Below, piece by piece: positions 17,508 to 26,427 of a stretch of DNA of 64,000 nucleotides. The number at the start of each line of letters is the position of its first letter. Within the stretch, counting starts at the first letter, position 1. Under the pieces are notes generated by a model. The model was not told the origin of the DNA, ran no database searches, and was given only the letters and a program-made list of their open reading frames with translations. The stretch comes from VRUE01 sp963703895 (GTDB taxonomy: Bacteria > Actinomycetota > Thermoleophilia > Solirubrobacterales > 70-9). The DNA is taken from the NCBI GenBank assembly GCA_963703895.1, contig CAVPFX010000002.1, positions 62,001-126,000 on the forward strand, read 5' to 3'. The position numbers were made by a program, and so were the translations under genes.

Positions 17508-18937
17508 GCGCCGTGCGGCGGAAGCCCTGGGGACGCGGGATCGCGCGAGTGTCCGAGGAGCGCCTTCCTGCGGGACTCGGCCGCGCTGACGTCGCTGGTG
17601 CGGTAGAAGGCGATCGACGTCGGGACGTTGGTCAGCTCCTTGCGCATCGCCTCGAAGGTCCGCATCGCCGCCGTCTCGGTCGGCCAGCCGTAGCGGGCGA
17701 GGAGGGCTTCGGAGCCGCGCTCGTCGGGGGCACCGACGGTCGACTCGGTGAGGGCGCTTGCCAGCGCGGCCATGCCGCGGCAGAAGTCCTCCTCGTTCCA
17801 GCTGATCCGCCCGGCGTCGTCGATCTCGACGAAGCCGTTCTCGGCCAGGAAGCTGAGTTCGACGTAGGCCGCGCCGGGATCGCCGTAGTACTTGGGCCCG
17901 CGGCGCAGGTAGTGGAGCAGCTCGGCCATGTGCGTCGCGCACATGTCGAGGCGGCTGACCCCGGTGACGCCAGCCAGGGCTCGGAGATCGTCATCAGGAA
18001 GCCATAGACGTCGGCGATCGCCTCCTGCAGCGCCATGAACGGCTCGATCCCCAGCGTCTCCATCCACTCGTCGTAGCAAGTGGATGGCACGACGACGTTG
18101 TGGCCGTGGTCGTGGCCGCGGATCCAGGGCATCAGCGTGTCGGCGATCGGCACGTCGGCGGCCCGCATCGGCCCACTCAGCAGCGTTTCGGCGAGCGGGA
18201 TCGTGATCACCGAGTAACGCGCGAGGTGAACGTTGCGCATGTAGAGCGTGCGCTGTTCCTCGATCGGCAGCCCGTCGACCCATTCGTCCTCGGGCATGAA
18301 GTAGGCGAAGTGCTTGGGGTGACCCGCCGCCTCGCCGGCGGAGATCAGCAGGTCGGTGACGTTCATCGGCAGCTTGAAGGGGACACTCATCCCCTCGGCG
18401 CCGATTTCGGCTTCGACCGAGGCCAGGGCTTGCTCGAGCGAGTCATCGAGTTCGTCGAGCAGCTTCTGCTGGCGCTCGTCGCGCGCGGCGGCGAGGAAGG
18501 AGTGCAGGCCGATGCGCGTCTTCATCCGCCAGGTGCAGAGTGGCCCGCAGACGATCTCGAGCGCCGGCGGCAGGACCGCTGCGGGCGATCTCGAGCGTCA
18601 TCTCGCGGTGCTCGATCCCGCCGGCGAGCCCCTTCGCGCGCAGGCGGACGGCCTCGGCGCTCTCATCGTCGATCAGGTCGGCCAGCTCGCGCATCGTTTC
18701 GGCCATCTCGCCGCGCAGGACCGAGGCGACGCTCTCGGAGAGGGCCTCGCCCTCGGCGCTCTGCAGGCTGCGCATCGCGTCGCTCTGGGCAGCGAGCTTG
18801 AGCAGCAGCGGCATCACCTCGGCAGCGTTGGCCGGCGGCTCGCCCTCGAGCCGTACGTGGCCGACGCCGTGCTGGTCGTCGACCGGCCAGAACGGCGGCA
18901 GAAGTTGCGGGGCACTGCGACTGGCCAGCTGCGACAT
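17504..18937 (-). CDS. Unrecognised protein with HDHGH motif (two frameshifts)
   Basis: About 478 residues when read through two compensating frameshifts. ATG 18937 has GGAGAGGGAG directly upstream. N-terminal part: PQLLPPFWPVDDQHGVGHVRLEGEPP, then helical AQSDAMRSLQSAEGEALSESVAS. An extra base at about 18577 leads into LPPALEIVCGPLCTWRMKTRIGLHSF. The middle part has the striking block ADTLMPWIRGHDHGHNVVVPSTCYDEW; closely spaced His and Asp suggest a metal site. Near 17985 one base is missing, after which ALAGVTGVSRLDMCATHMAELLHYLRRG continues to the C-terminus. I do not recognise the family. The gene diverges from the acyl-CoA mutase. Confidence 0.65.
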
Positions 18938-19116
18938 CTCCCTCTCCCTTCCCCTCCCGCATGGCTCGGCGCCATGCGCGCTTTGAGTCCACGATCCGGA
19001 ACTTTCTACTGATACCGCTCCGGTACGGGCGAAGGTACAGAAGGGAACATGCAAATGCAACTCAAATACTTGAGCAAACTAGACCAGCAGCTCGGCGGGA
19101 CAGCGGCAGCCGCGCT

Positions 19117-19146
19117 TTGCCCCGATGCGGCGCTCCCACATATCCT
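19117..19146 (+). promoter_or_regulatory. Leaderless promoter of acyl-CoA mutase gene
   Basis: TTGCCC (19117-19122) and TATCCT (19141-19146) are 18 bases apart, and TATCCT is followed by six bases and ATG 19153. Confidence 0.55.
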
Positions 19147-19152
19147 GTCGGC

Positions 19153-20778
19153 ATGGCTACCGAAGAGACCCACCGCACGATCGCCCCCGTCGTGGGGCCG
19201 GACGACGAGCGCGTCTTCACCGACTCCGGCATCGAAATAGAGCGCGTCTACGACGCCGACGACGTCGCGCCCGGGCTGGAGGAGCGCCTCGGCGAGCCGG
19301 GCGCGCCGCCCTTCACCCGCGGGATCCACGATGGGATGTACCGCGACCGGCTCTGGACGATGCGCCAGTACGCCGGCTTCGCCACGCCGGAGGACACCAA
19401 CGAGCGCTACCGCTACCTGATCGAGCACGGCTCGACCGGGCTCTCGATGGCCTTCGACCTGCCGACCCAGCTCGGCCGCGACTCCGACGACCCGCTCTGC
19501 CACGGCGAGGTCGGCCGCACCGGGGTCCCGATCGACACGATCGAGGACATGCGGATCTGCTTCGACCAGATCCCACTCGACAGCGTCTCGACCTCGATGA
19601 CGATCAACGCCCCGGCGGCGATCCTGCTGCTGCTCTACGAGCTGGTCGGCGAGGAACAGGGCGTGCCCTCCGAGAAGCTGCGCGGCACGGTCCAGAACGA
19701 CGTGCTCAAGGAGTACATGGCGCGCGGCAACTACATCTACCCGCCGGTGCCGACGATGCGGCTGACCACCGACATCTTCGAGTACTGCCACGAGAACGTG
19801 CCGAAGTGGAACACGATCTCGATCTCCGGCTACCACATCCGCGAGAAGGGCTGCTCGGCCGTGCAGGAGGTGGCCTTCACGCTCTCCAACGCGATCGCCT
19901 ACGTCGAAGCGGCGCTGGCGCGGGGCCTCAAGATCGACGAGTTCGCGCCCCGCCTCGCCTTCTTCTTCAACGGCCACAACAACGTCTTCCAGGAGATCGC
20001 CAAGTTCCGTGCGGTACGGCGGATGTGGGCGAAGATCGTCGCCGAGCGCTTCGGGGCGCAGAACCCGAACTCGATGAAGATCCGCTTCCACACCCAGACC
20101 GGGGGCGTGACGCTGCAAGCCCAGCAGCCCGAGGTCAACATCATCCGCGTCGCGCTGCAGGGCTTCGCCGCCGTCTGCGGCGGCACCCAGAGCCTGCACA
20201 CCAACGGCTTCGACGAGGCGCTGGCGCTGCCGACCGAGCGCTCGGCCCGGATCGCCCTGCGCACCCAGCAGGTGCTCGCCCACGAGTCCGGCGCCGCCGA
20301 CACCGTCGACCCCTTCGCCGGCTCCTACTTCGTCGAGTCGCTCACCGACGAGGTCGAAGCGCGCTCCTGGGAGCTGATGGAGAAGGTCGAAGAGCTGGGT
20401 GGCTCGGTCGAGGCGCTGGAGTTCATGCAGCGCGAGATCGAGGAGTCGGCGCACAGCTACCACGAGCGCTACAAGAGCGGCCAGGACATCATCGTCGGGG
20501 TCAACAAGTACGTCACCGACCAGGTCGACGACGTCGACATCCTCCGCGTCGACCCCGAGGCCGAGCAGAGCCAGCTCGCCCGCCTCAAGGCCTTCAAGGA
20601 GCGCCGCGACCAGGCCGCCGTCGACGCCAAGCTCGACGCCCTCCGCGACGTTGCCCGCGGCGAGGGCAACCTGCTGCACCCGATCCGCGCCGCCCTCGCC
20701 GCCGACGCCTCAATCGGCGAGGTCTGCGGCGCCATGCGCGATGTCTTCGGCGAGTACAAGGGCGGCGCCTTCTTCTAG
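19153..20778 (+). CDS. Acyl-CoA mutase large subunit (methylmalonyl-CoA mutase type, no B12 domain)
   Basis: 541 residues of the TIM-barrel substrate domain of adenosylcobalamin-dependent acyl-CoA mutases. Typical segments are PPFTRGIHDGMYRDRLWTMRQYAGFATPEDTNERYRYL, GLSMAFDLPTQLGRDSDDP, SISGYHIREKGCSAVQEVAF, FFFNGHNNVFQEIAKFRA and MKIRFHTQTGGVTLQAQQP. The protein ends at GGAFF without the C-terminal cobalamin-binding domain, so it needs a separate small subunit, as in isobutyryl-CoA or archaeal methylmalonyl-CoA mutases; none is in the window. Substrate cannot be fixed, but a carboxyltransferase gene 2 kb downstream supports a propionate or branched-chain pathway. ATG 19153 chosen because of the leaderless promoter. 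Confidence 0.9.
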   Translation: MATEETHRTIAPVVGPDDERVFTDSGIEIERVYDADDVAPGLEERLGEPGAPPFTRGIHDGMYRDRLWTMRQYAGFATPEDTNERYRYLIEHGSTGLSMAFDLPTQLGRDSDDPLCHGEVGRTGVPIDTIEDMRICFDQIPLDSVSTSMTINAPAAILLLLYELVGEEQGVPSEKLRGTVQNDVLKEYMARGNYIYPPVPTMRLTTDIFEYCHENVPKWNTISISGYHIREKGCSAVQEVAFTLSNAIAYVEAALARGLKIDEFAPRLAFFFNGHNNVFQEIAKFRAVRRMWAKIVAERFGAQNPNSMKIRFHTQTGGVTLQAQQPEVNIIRVALQGFAAVCGGTQSLHTNGFDEALALPTERSARIALRTQQVLAHESGAADTVDPFAGSYFVESLTDEVEARSWELMEKVEELGGSVEALEFMQREIEESAHSYHERYKSGQDIIVGVNKYVTDQVDDVDILRVDPEAEQSQLARLKAFKERRDQAAVDAKLDALRDVARGEGNLLHPIRAALAADASIGEVCGAMRDVFGEYKGGAFF

Positions 20779-20831
20779 TCCTGGACGCTCGCCGATCCGG
20801 GCGGCCAGCGTGCTGCACCGCTCAGGATCAC

Positions 20832-21789
20832 TCAAGCGAGAGTTGACCCACCCCTGGTGGGGTCAACTCTCGCTTCGCGTTTGCTGAGCAACTTGGCGGC
20901 GCGCTTCAGCGCCCGCCCGACCTTCGCGGCTTCGTATTTCATCTCGTGGTGGGTGAAGCGGAGCGGCGTCATCCCGGCGAGCGTATGGGTCCGATCGCGC
21001 CGGGCATCTCGGGCCTGGGCGGAGGGCGTTCGGTGGTAGCGGAGGCCGTCGGTCTCGATGACCAGGCCCAGCTCGGGCCAGATAGAAGTCGACTTCGAAG
21101 CCGTTGACCATCTGCTTGGTGAGGGGGAGAGGGAGGCCCGCTCCTTCCGCGATTGGGCGGAAGAGGATCTCCAGATCGGAGTCGGAGAGGCGGAACGTGC
21201 GTGCGTCGAGGATCGTGCGGAGGGGTCGGACCCCTGGCTCGCTGGTGTGGTCCTCGAGCTTGGAGCGCAGCGTTCCGGGGTCAACCAGATCCAGCTTGTC
21301 TGCCTCGTTCACCGCTCGCTCGACCCCGATCGAGCTGAGTTCCGTCGCGATGTCGATCAGGGTGATCACGATTCCGGTCACCGGGATGCCGTCGCGACAG
21401 GAGATGTCCGCTTCGCAGAGGCCGGGACGCGAACGCACTCGAATCCCCGGCCGGCGCAGCCTCGTGCGACGGCGGACGCTCACGTCGATTCCGTCGTGGC
21501 CCTCCGAGCCGATTCCCCAGAGCGCCGCGGCACTGCGATGGCTCAGCGCGGCGTCCTCGCCACACGCAAGCGCGGCTGCCATCCAGCGTCCCTTCGGCTT
21601 CAATCGCGGCCAACCCACCGCGTAGACGCCACGCATCACCAGGTGCAGTCGGCCTCGACCTACGCGATGCTCGATTTCTCGCGCATTGAACCCCAACGCC
21701 AGCAGCTGCCGCCGCGCCACGACCCCATGCTGCCGCCCCGCCAGCTCCCAGGCCTGCTTGCTCCGCTTGTAGTCGCGCCCATCCGACAT
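20832..21789 (-). CDS. AbiEi-like winged-helix / DUF559 endonuclease-fold protein (frameshifted)
   Basis: About 319 residues across one frameshift. The N-terminus (AWELAGRQHGVVARRQLLALGFNAREIEHRVGRGRLHLVMRGVYAVG) is the winged-helix domain seen in AbiEi-type antitoxins; the C-terminus (FEVDFYWPELGLVIETDGLRYHRT, then RDARRDRTHTLAGMTPLRFT) is a DUF559/Vsr-like PD-(D/E)XK fold with Asp, Glu and Asp visible. Such fused genes are abundant as singletons in actinobacteria, without proven function. An extra base at about 21081 separates the two halves of the nuclease core. The ATG is within a perfect 20-bp hairpin. Confidence 0.8.
20834..20875. terminator. Bidirectional hairpin terminator
   Basis: AAGCGAGAGTTGACC (20834-20848) pairs perfectly with 20861-20875; the stem extends with one mismatch toward a small loop. 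It lies between the mutase and the convergent nuclease-like gene, and overlaps the last codons of the latter. Confidence 0.65.
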
Positions 21790-21826
21790 TGACCACACCT
21801 GAACTGGGTCAATGTCGGATGGGCGC
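21775..21826 (-). promoter_or_regulatory. Perfect 20-bp hairpin covering the start codon of the AbiEi/DUF559 gene
   Basis: 21775-21794 and 21807-21826 are exact reverse complements with a 12-base loop. The ATG (21787-21789) lies in the 3' arm of the minus-strand transcript, and AGGTG, a possible ribosome binding site, lies in the loop about 9 bases upstream. If transcribed, the start codon would be buried in a very stable stem. Confidence 0.6.
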
Positions 21827-21904
21827 CCGTTTCTCCCCTGAACGGACTCGCCCAAGCGTCCAAGGTGGGGAGGAACCCGGCGCCAAGGGTTGAAGCGGCC
21901 CGCA

Positions 21905-22120
21905 ATGATCGAGGCCTCGAGAACGCTGATGAAGTCGGAGCCCGAGTTGGCAGCGCTGATCGCCGAGGTCGAAGGCGTCGAGGTGACGATGGCCGAGAAG
22001 GGCTTTGGCACGCGGGTCGCGCTCAAAGCTCGGGAGGACTCGGGTCTAGCCGAAGCCGATCTCGAGCGGCTTCTCGATCGCCTTGCCGAACCCCAGAAGC
22101 AGCCGTTCGGCAGTGCCTGA
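21905..22120 (+). CDS. Small hypothetical protein (71 aa)
   Basis: MIEASRTLMKSEPELAALIAEVEGV starts a short, mostly helical, acidic protein ending EPQKQPFGSA. Its stop is 21 bases before the next gene, which has a good ribosome binding site, so the two may be cotranscribed. No family is recognised. Codon use is G/C-rich at third positions as in neighbours, but the length makes the call uncertain. Confidence 0.4.
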   Translation: MIEASRTLMKSEPELAALIAEVEGVEVTMAEKGFGTRVALKAREDSGLAEADLERLLDRLAEPQKQPFGSA

Positions 22121-22141
22121 AAACAACTAGAGAGGACCCGA

Positions 22142-22801
22142 GTGAGTCATCTGAAGCGACACCTGTCGGTAGCAAACGTGATCTCCTGCATCGCCCTCTT
22201 CATCGCCCTCAGCGGTGCCGCTTACGCCGCGGCGCTGGGCAAGAACGCGGTCAAGACGAAGAACATCGCCGCCGGTGCGGTGACCACGGCCAAGCTGAAG
22301 AACAGCGCTGTCACCGGCCCGAAGCTGCGCAACGCGACGATCACCGGCGCGAAGCTGGCCGCCGGCGCGATCGGCTCCGGTCAGCTCGCCAACGGCTCGG
22401 TCCGCTCCGGCCAGCTCGGCGGCGGCGTCGTCACCGAAGCCAAGATCAAGAACGGTGCTGTCGGCGCCAACAAGATCCTCGACGGCTCGGTAAGCAGCGG
22501 CAAGCTGTCACCGAGCTTCCTCGCTCAGCTGGTCAGGAACGTCACCTACGTCAGCACGGAAAGCGTCTCGGACTCAGAAGAATCGAAGACGATCGCCGCT
22601 TCGTGCCCGTCGGGCAAGCAGGCGATCGCGGGCGGCGCCCGCCTCGGCGGCGAACTGAAATCGGTTGCCCTGACAGGGTCGAACCCGCTCGTCTCCTCGG
22701 CTGGCTCCCGCACCGGATGGAGCGCTTTCGCGCACGAGACCGGCACCGGGCAGACCGAGAACTGGTCGATCGAGGCCTTCGCCGTCTGCGCGGAACTCTG
22801 A
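22142..22801 (+). CDS. Secreted or membrane-anchored repeat protein (K-N-x-A-V-T repeats)
   Basis: 219 residues starting at GTG 22142, preceded by GAGAGGA. The N-terminus has a hydrophobic segment (VANVISCIALFIALSGAAYAA), either signal peptide or anchor. Residues ~33-120 are a short-period repeat of the type LGKNAV-KTKNIAAGAVTTAKLKNSAVTGPKLRNATITGAKL, roughly ten residues per unit, compatible with a beta-helix or beta-roll. The C-terminal domain (~100 residues) contains two Cys (SCPSGKQAIAGGARLGG and AVCAEL at the end). The gene at 46635-47276 has the same repeat type directly after its hydrophobic segment. Function unknown; surface location likely. Confidence 0.75.
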   Translation: MSHLKRHLSVANVISCIALFIALSGAAYAAALGKNAVKTKNIAAGAVTTAKLKNSAVTGPKLRNATITGAKLAAGAIGSGQLANGSVRSGQLGGGVVTEAKIKNGAVGANKILDGSVSSGKLSPSFLAQLVRNVTYVSTESVSDSEESKTIAASCPSGKQAIAGGARLGGELKSVALTGSNPLVSSAGSRTGWSAFAHETGTGQTENWSIEAFAVCAEL

Positions 22802-22900
22802 ATCGGCGTCAAGCTTGAGACAGGCACGTGGGGCTCGCTTCGGCGAGTCCCACGTCGTCTGAGGACAGATCGCGAGCCGTCGAAATAGACTCCCGCGCCG

Positions 22901-24469
22901 ATGCGCGAACGCAATCCGGTCACCCACGAGGAGAAGCTCTCCTACCTGCGCGAGCTGCGCGACGCCGCGGTCAACTCGGCCTCCGAGGAGTCGGTTGAGA
23001 AGCAGCACGCCAGGGGCAAGTTAACCGCGCGCGAGCGGATCGAGAAGCTGCTGGATCCCGGCTCCTTCGAGGAGCTCGACACCTTCGTGCGCCACCGCAC
23101 CTACGACTTCGAGATGCAGAAGAAACGGCCCTGGGGCGACGCCGTCGTCACCGGCCACGGCACGATCGACGGGCGCACGGTCTTCGTCTTCTCGCAGGAC
23201 TTCACCGTCTTCGGCGGCAGCCTCGGCGAGGTGATGGCGGAGAAGATGTGCAAGGTGATGGACCTCGCCGCCCAGGTCGGGGCGCCGGTGATCGGCATCA
23301 ACGACTCCGGCGGCGCCCGGATCCAGGAGGGCGTCGTCTCGCTCGGCGCCTACGGCGACGTCTTCGCCCGCAACGTCAAATGCTCCGGCGTGATCCCGCA
23401 GATCAGCTTGATCATGGGCCCCTGCGCCGGCGGCGCCGTCTACTCGCCGGCGATGACCGACTTCATCTTCATGGTCAAAGAGACCTCGCACATGTTCATC
23501 ACCGGGCCGGAAGTGATCAAGACGGTGACCGGCGAGGAAGTCGAGTTCGAGGAGCTGGGCGGGGCGATGAGCCATAACTCGAAGTCCGGCGTCGCCCACT
23601 TCGCCTCCGAGGACGAGGAAAGCTGCCTCGAGGACGCTCGCTACCTGCTCAGCTTCCTGCCCTCGAACAACCTCGAGGCGCCGCCGCGCTTCGAGCCGAC
23701 CGATGACCCAGAGCGCGAAGACGAGTCGCTCGACTCACTGGTTCCCGACGACCCCTCCAAGCCCTACGACATGCGCGAGGTGATCGCTTGCGTCGTCGAC
23801 GACGGCGAGTTCTTCGAGGTCCACGAGCACTTCGCCAAGAACATCGTCTGCGGCTTCTCCCGGCTCGACGGCTTCCCGGTCGGGATCGTCGGCAACCAGC
23901 CCGCCTTCCTCGCCGGCGTGCTCAACATCGAGGCCTCCGAGAAGGCGGCCCGCTTCGTCCGCACCTGCGACGCCTACAACGTCCCGATCCTCACCTTCAC
24001 CGACGTTCCCGGCTTCCTCCCTGGCACCGACCAGGAGTGGAACGGGATCATCCGCCACGGCGCCAAGCTGCTCTACGCCTACACCGAGGCGACCGTGCCG
24101 AAGCTGACCGTCGTCACCCGCAAGGCCTACGGCGGCGCCTACGACGTGATGGCCTCCAAGCACATGCTGGCCGATTTCAACGTCGCCTGGCCAACCGCCG
24201 AGATCGCCGTGATGGGCCCCGAGGGCGCGGTCAACGTCATCTACCGCAAGGACATCGCCTCCTCGCCGACGCCGGAGGAGCGCCGCCAGAAGCTGATCGA
24301 CGACTACAAGGCCCACTTCGCCAACCCCTACTCGGCGGCCGAGCGCGGCTACATCGACGACGTGATCGAGCCGCGCGAGACGCGACCGAAGCTGATCAAG
24401 GCGCTGCGGATGCTGCAGTCCAAGCGCGTGCCGCAGCCGAAGCGCAAGCACGGCAACATTCCCCTCTAG
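22901..24469 (+). CDS. Acyl-CoA carboxylase carboxyltransferase subunit (propionyl-CoA carboxylase beta type)
   Basis: 522 residues. N-terminal EEKLSYLRELRDAAVNSASEESVEKQHARGKLTARERIEKLLDPGSFEELD is the standard opening of AccD/PccB-type subunits; GGARIQEGVVSLGAYGDVFARN, MGPCAGGAVYSPAMTDF, FLPGTDQEWNGIIRHGAKLLYAYTEATVPK and YGGAYDVMASK form the two crotonase-like halves that bind acyl-CoA and carboxybiotin. It transfers CO2 from biotin to acetyl- or propionyl-CoA. The biotin carboxylase subunit is not in the window. TAGACT lies nine bases upstream of the ATG. The nearby acyl-CoA mutase suggests a methylmalonyl-CoA route. Confidence 0.92.
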   Translation: MRERNPVTHEEKLSYLRELRDAAVNSASEESVEKQHARGKLTARERIEKLLDPGSFEELDTFVRHRTYDFEMQKKRPWGDAVVTGHGTIDGRTVFVFSQDFTVFGGSLGEVMAEKMCKVMDLAAQVGAPVIGINDSGGARIQEGVVSLGAYGDVFARNVKCSGVIPQISLIMGPCAGGAVYSPAMTDFIFMVKETSHMFITGPEVIKTVTGEEVEFEELGGAMSHNSKSGVAHFASEDEESCLEDARYLLSFLPSNNLEAPPRFEPTDDPEREDESLDSLVPDDPSKPYDMREVIACVVDDGEFFEVHEHFAKNIVCGFSRLDGFPVGIVGNQPAFLAGVLNIEASEKAARFVRTCDAYNVPILTFTDVPGFLPGTDQEWNGIIRHGAKLLYAYTEATVPKLTVVTRKAYGGAYDVMASKHMLADFNVAWPTAEIAVMGPEGAVNVIYRKDIASSPTPEERRQKLIDDYKAHFANPYSAAERGYIDDVIEPRETRPKLIKALRMLQSKRVPQPKRKHGNIPL

Positions 24470-24846
24470 CCGCAAGCCCGCGGGTCCTGTCGCGGCGGCC
24501 CTCCCCCATGTGCTCAGACGCGCTCCGCGCGTCCTCCGCTATGGGGGACCCCCGCCACCGCACCACCCGCGGGAGAGACGTCTCCGGGTGAGCGCCCGAG
24601 CTTGCGCCTCGGCTCAAGGTCGAGAAGCTGCCGCGCCAAGCGGAAGAGCTGACCGCCCACGTCAGCAACCGGCCCACGTCGCCCGATTCCGCTTCGAGCT
24701 TCGTCAGATAGTCAGCCGGGACGGCAACTCGCGGGGGGTGGCGCGGTTTTGGGGGACCGTCCCGAGGAGGCGGCGCAGCCGCCCCCGCAGGGATGGTGGC
24801 ACCAAAACGGCGACAGGACCCGCCGCGCTGCCAGCCCTGGCCCTAA
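24470..24846. other. 377-nt non-coding gap with nested inverted repeats
   Basis: No convincing gene lies here between two convergent genes. An outer perfect 14-bp inverted repeat joins 24480-24493 with 24810-24823. Inside are TCCCCCAT (24502-24509) paired with 24541-24548, the enclosed GACGCG (24517-24522) paired with CGCGTC (24528-24533), and GGCGGCGCAGCCGCC near 24770. The layout could be a terminator region or an expressed structured RNA. No match to a known RNA family was recognised by eye. Confidence 0.4.
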
Positions 24847-25557
24847 CTAAGGAAGCTGCGCAGCCGCATCGCGCCGCGAGTGCCAGGTGGCCACCGAGGC
24901 GGCGGTCATCTCTTCCCAGGCCGCGTCCTCGCCGAAATACTGCATGACGACGAAGTAGAGGAGGCCGGGGAGCATCTCGGGAGCTTGGGCGGCATCGCCG
25001 TCCATCAACTTGGCGCACACAAGAGTGTCGATAGCGCCTACCATGAAGGTGGACGTAACTGGAGGTGGAGCTTGGCGAGAGGGAATCTCGCGGCGCGCGC
25101 TGTCAAGTGCGCGGGAGAGGCGCTCCATCAAATCGCGCCGTTGGGCGAGAGCTTGCTCGCCGGCCGCATGGACCTCGACGAAGATCGCTTTTGCGATCGC
25201 CGGCTGGTTGGCGCAGAACTCGAGCAGCTCGGCCATCGCCGCGCGCAGTCCCTCGCGCCAGCTCGGTTGCCGTTTGGCGGCGCCGAGCAGGCGCCGGTAG
25301 AGCCACTCGCTGGCATCGCGGTAGGCCTGCGCGAAGCAGTCCTCGCGGTCCTCGAAGTACTTGTAGAAGGTCGCCCGGCTCGCCCGGGCCCGCTCGATCA
25401 CGTGCTTGACCGCGACCTGCTCGTAGCCCATCTCGCCGCTGACCAGCAGGACCGCCTCCAGCAGGCGCTCCCGGGGTGCCCGCGAGCGCAGTCCCGGGAA
25501 GGGAACTACGGGGGCAATCTCCTCGTCTCTGTCGAGCGCGCTCGGCGTTTCCGACAT
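24847..25557 (-). CDS. TetR-family regulator 1 of the array
   Basis: 236 residues. The helix-turn-helix part is PRERLLEAVLLVSGEMGYEQVAVKHVIERARASRATFYKYFEDREDCFAQAYRDA (residues ~28-82), with the family core FYKYF. The ligand domain is helical and ends with PEMLPGLLYFVVMQYFG, the C-terminal motif shared with most other regulators of this cluster. It is divergent from regulator 2 across a 147-base gap. A minus-strand promoter TTGACT/TATACC encloses a TTTCTGAAA palindrome, so autoregulation or cross-regulation is plausible. Ligand unknown. Confidence 0.88.
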   Translation of the reverse strand: MSETPSALDRDEEIAPVVPFPGLRSRAPRERLLEAVLLVSGEMGYEQVAVKHVIERARASRATFYKYFEDREDCFAQAYRDASEWLYRRLLGAAKRQPSWREGLRAAMAELLEFCANQPAIAKAIFVEVHAAGEQALAQRRDLMERLSRALDSARREIPSRQAPPPVTSTFMVGAIDTLVCAKLMDGDAAQAPEMLPGLLYFVVMQYFGEDAAWEEMTAASVATWHSRRDAAAQLP

Positions 25558-25594
25558 CGGTCCTACCAGTTTTGCAAACGTTGACCTTTTGTCT

Positions 25595-25621
25595 AGGTAT
25601 AGCAGCTTTCAGAAACAGTCA
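25595..25621 (-). promoter_or_regulatory. Promoter of TetR 1 with internal TTTCTGAAA palindrome
   Basis: On the minus strand TTGACT (about 25616-25621) and TATACC (about 25595-25600) are 15-16 bases apart. The word TTTCAGAAAC on the plus strand (25607-25616) lies between them. The same ten bases occur upstream of the secretion operon at 31238-31247. Confidence 0.4.
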
Positions 25622-25704
25622 ATGCACCAAAAGGCACCAGAACGCAATGTTTTCTGTAAAAGAAGGAAGTAGACATCAGATATATGTTTTGGTACCTTGG
25701 CGGA

Positions 25705-26394
25705 ATGGCGGATTCGCGATCGCTCTCCGAAAGGCTCGCCACGATGCCCCCCGGGAGGCACCTGGTCCCACGCGACTTCGTCACTCAGAACCAGCGCGAG
25801 CGGATGCTGCTGGCGACGGCGGAGCTGGTCGCCGAGCGCGGCTACCAGAAGACCACGATCGAGCTGATCGCGAAGACGGCTCGGGTCGCGCTCTCGACCT
25901 TCTACGAGCAGTTCTCCAGCAAGGAGGAGTGCTTTCTCGCCGCCTTCGACGAGACGATGGAAGGGGCGGCCGAGGTCTTCGACGAGCTGCTCGACGACGA
26001 GCAGGACTGGGCCGAGCAGATCGCCGGCGGCCTCGAGATCGCGCTCGAGATGATCGTCAAGGAGCCAGCGCGCGCCCGGCTCTGCATCGTCGAGTCCCAG
26101 GCGGCAGGTGGCGAGGCACTGAGGCGCTACCAGGGAATGTTGGAGAAGGTGGCGCCGAAGCTGCGCGAGGGGCGCATCCACAACCCGCGGGCGAGCCGCT
26201 TGCCCGACGGGCTCGAGGTTGCGATCGTGGGTGGCCTGGCCTGGCTCGTCCACCAGCGTCTGTTGGCCGATCGGGTGGACGAGATCAAGGGCCTGTTGCC
26301 GGAGATGCTGCAGGTGACGCTCACCCCGTACGTGGGCGAGGTCGAGGCGGGACGCGCGGCGGACGCGGCGCAGGCGCGCGCCGCCGCGGCTTGA
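25705..26394 (+). CDS. TetR-family regulator 2 of the array
   Basis: 229 residues from ATG 25705 (25684 is a possible but poorer start). Residues ~18-30 read MPPGRHLVPRDFV, the P-x-GRH-x-x-P signature that precedes the HTH in four members of this cluster. HTH: NQRERMLLATAELVAERGYQKTTIELIAKTARVALSTFYEQFSSKEECFLAAFDE. The C-terminus has LPEMLQVTLTPYVG, as in the neighbours. It begins a run of three co-oriented regulators (34 and 17 bases apart), probably one transcript. Confidence 0.88.
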   Translation: MADSRSLSERLATMPPGRHLVPRDFVTQNQRERMLLATAELVAERGYQKTTIELIAKTARVALSTFYEQFSSKEECFLAAFDETMEGAAEVFDELLDDEQDWAEQIAGGLEIALEMIVKEPARARLCIVESQAAGGEALRRYQGMLEKVAPKLREGRIHNPRASRLPDGLEVAIVGGLAWLVHQRLLADRVDEIKGLLPEMLQVTLTPYVGEVEAGRAADAAQARAAAA

Positions 26395-26427
26395 CCAAAT
26401 CGAGCGCAGGGGGAGGGCCGGGCTGAT

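Noticed and set aside
19006..20679. Long minus-strand open frame opposite the acyl-CoA mutase
   Set aside because: Shadow frame: Val/Asp/Gly-rich, no domain, and entirely covered by a conserved plus-strand gene.
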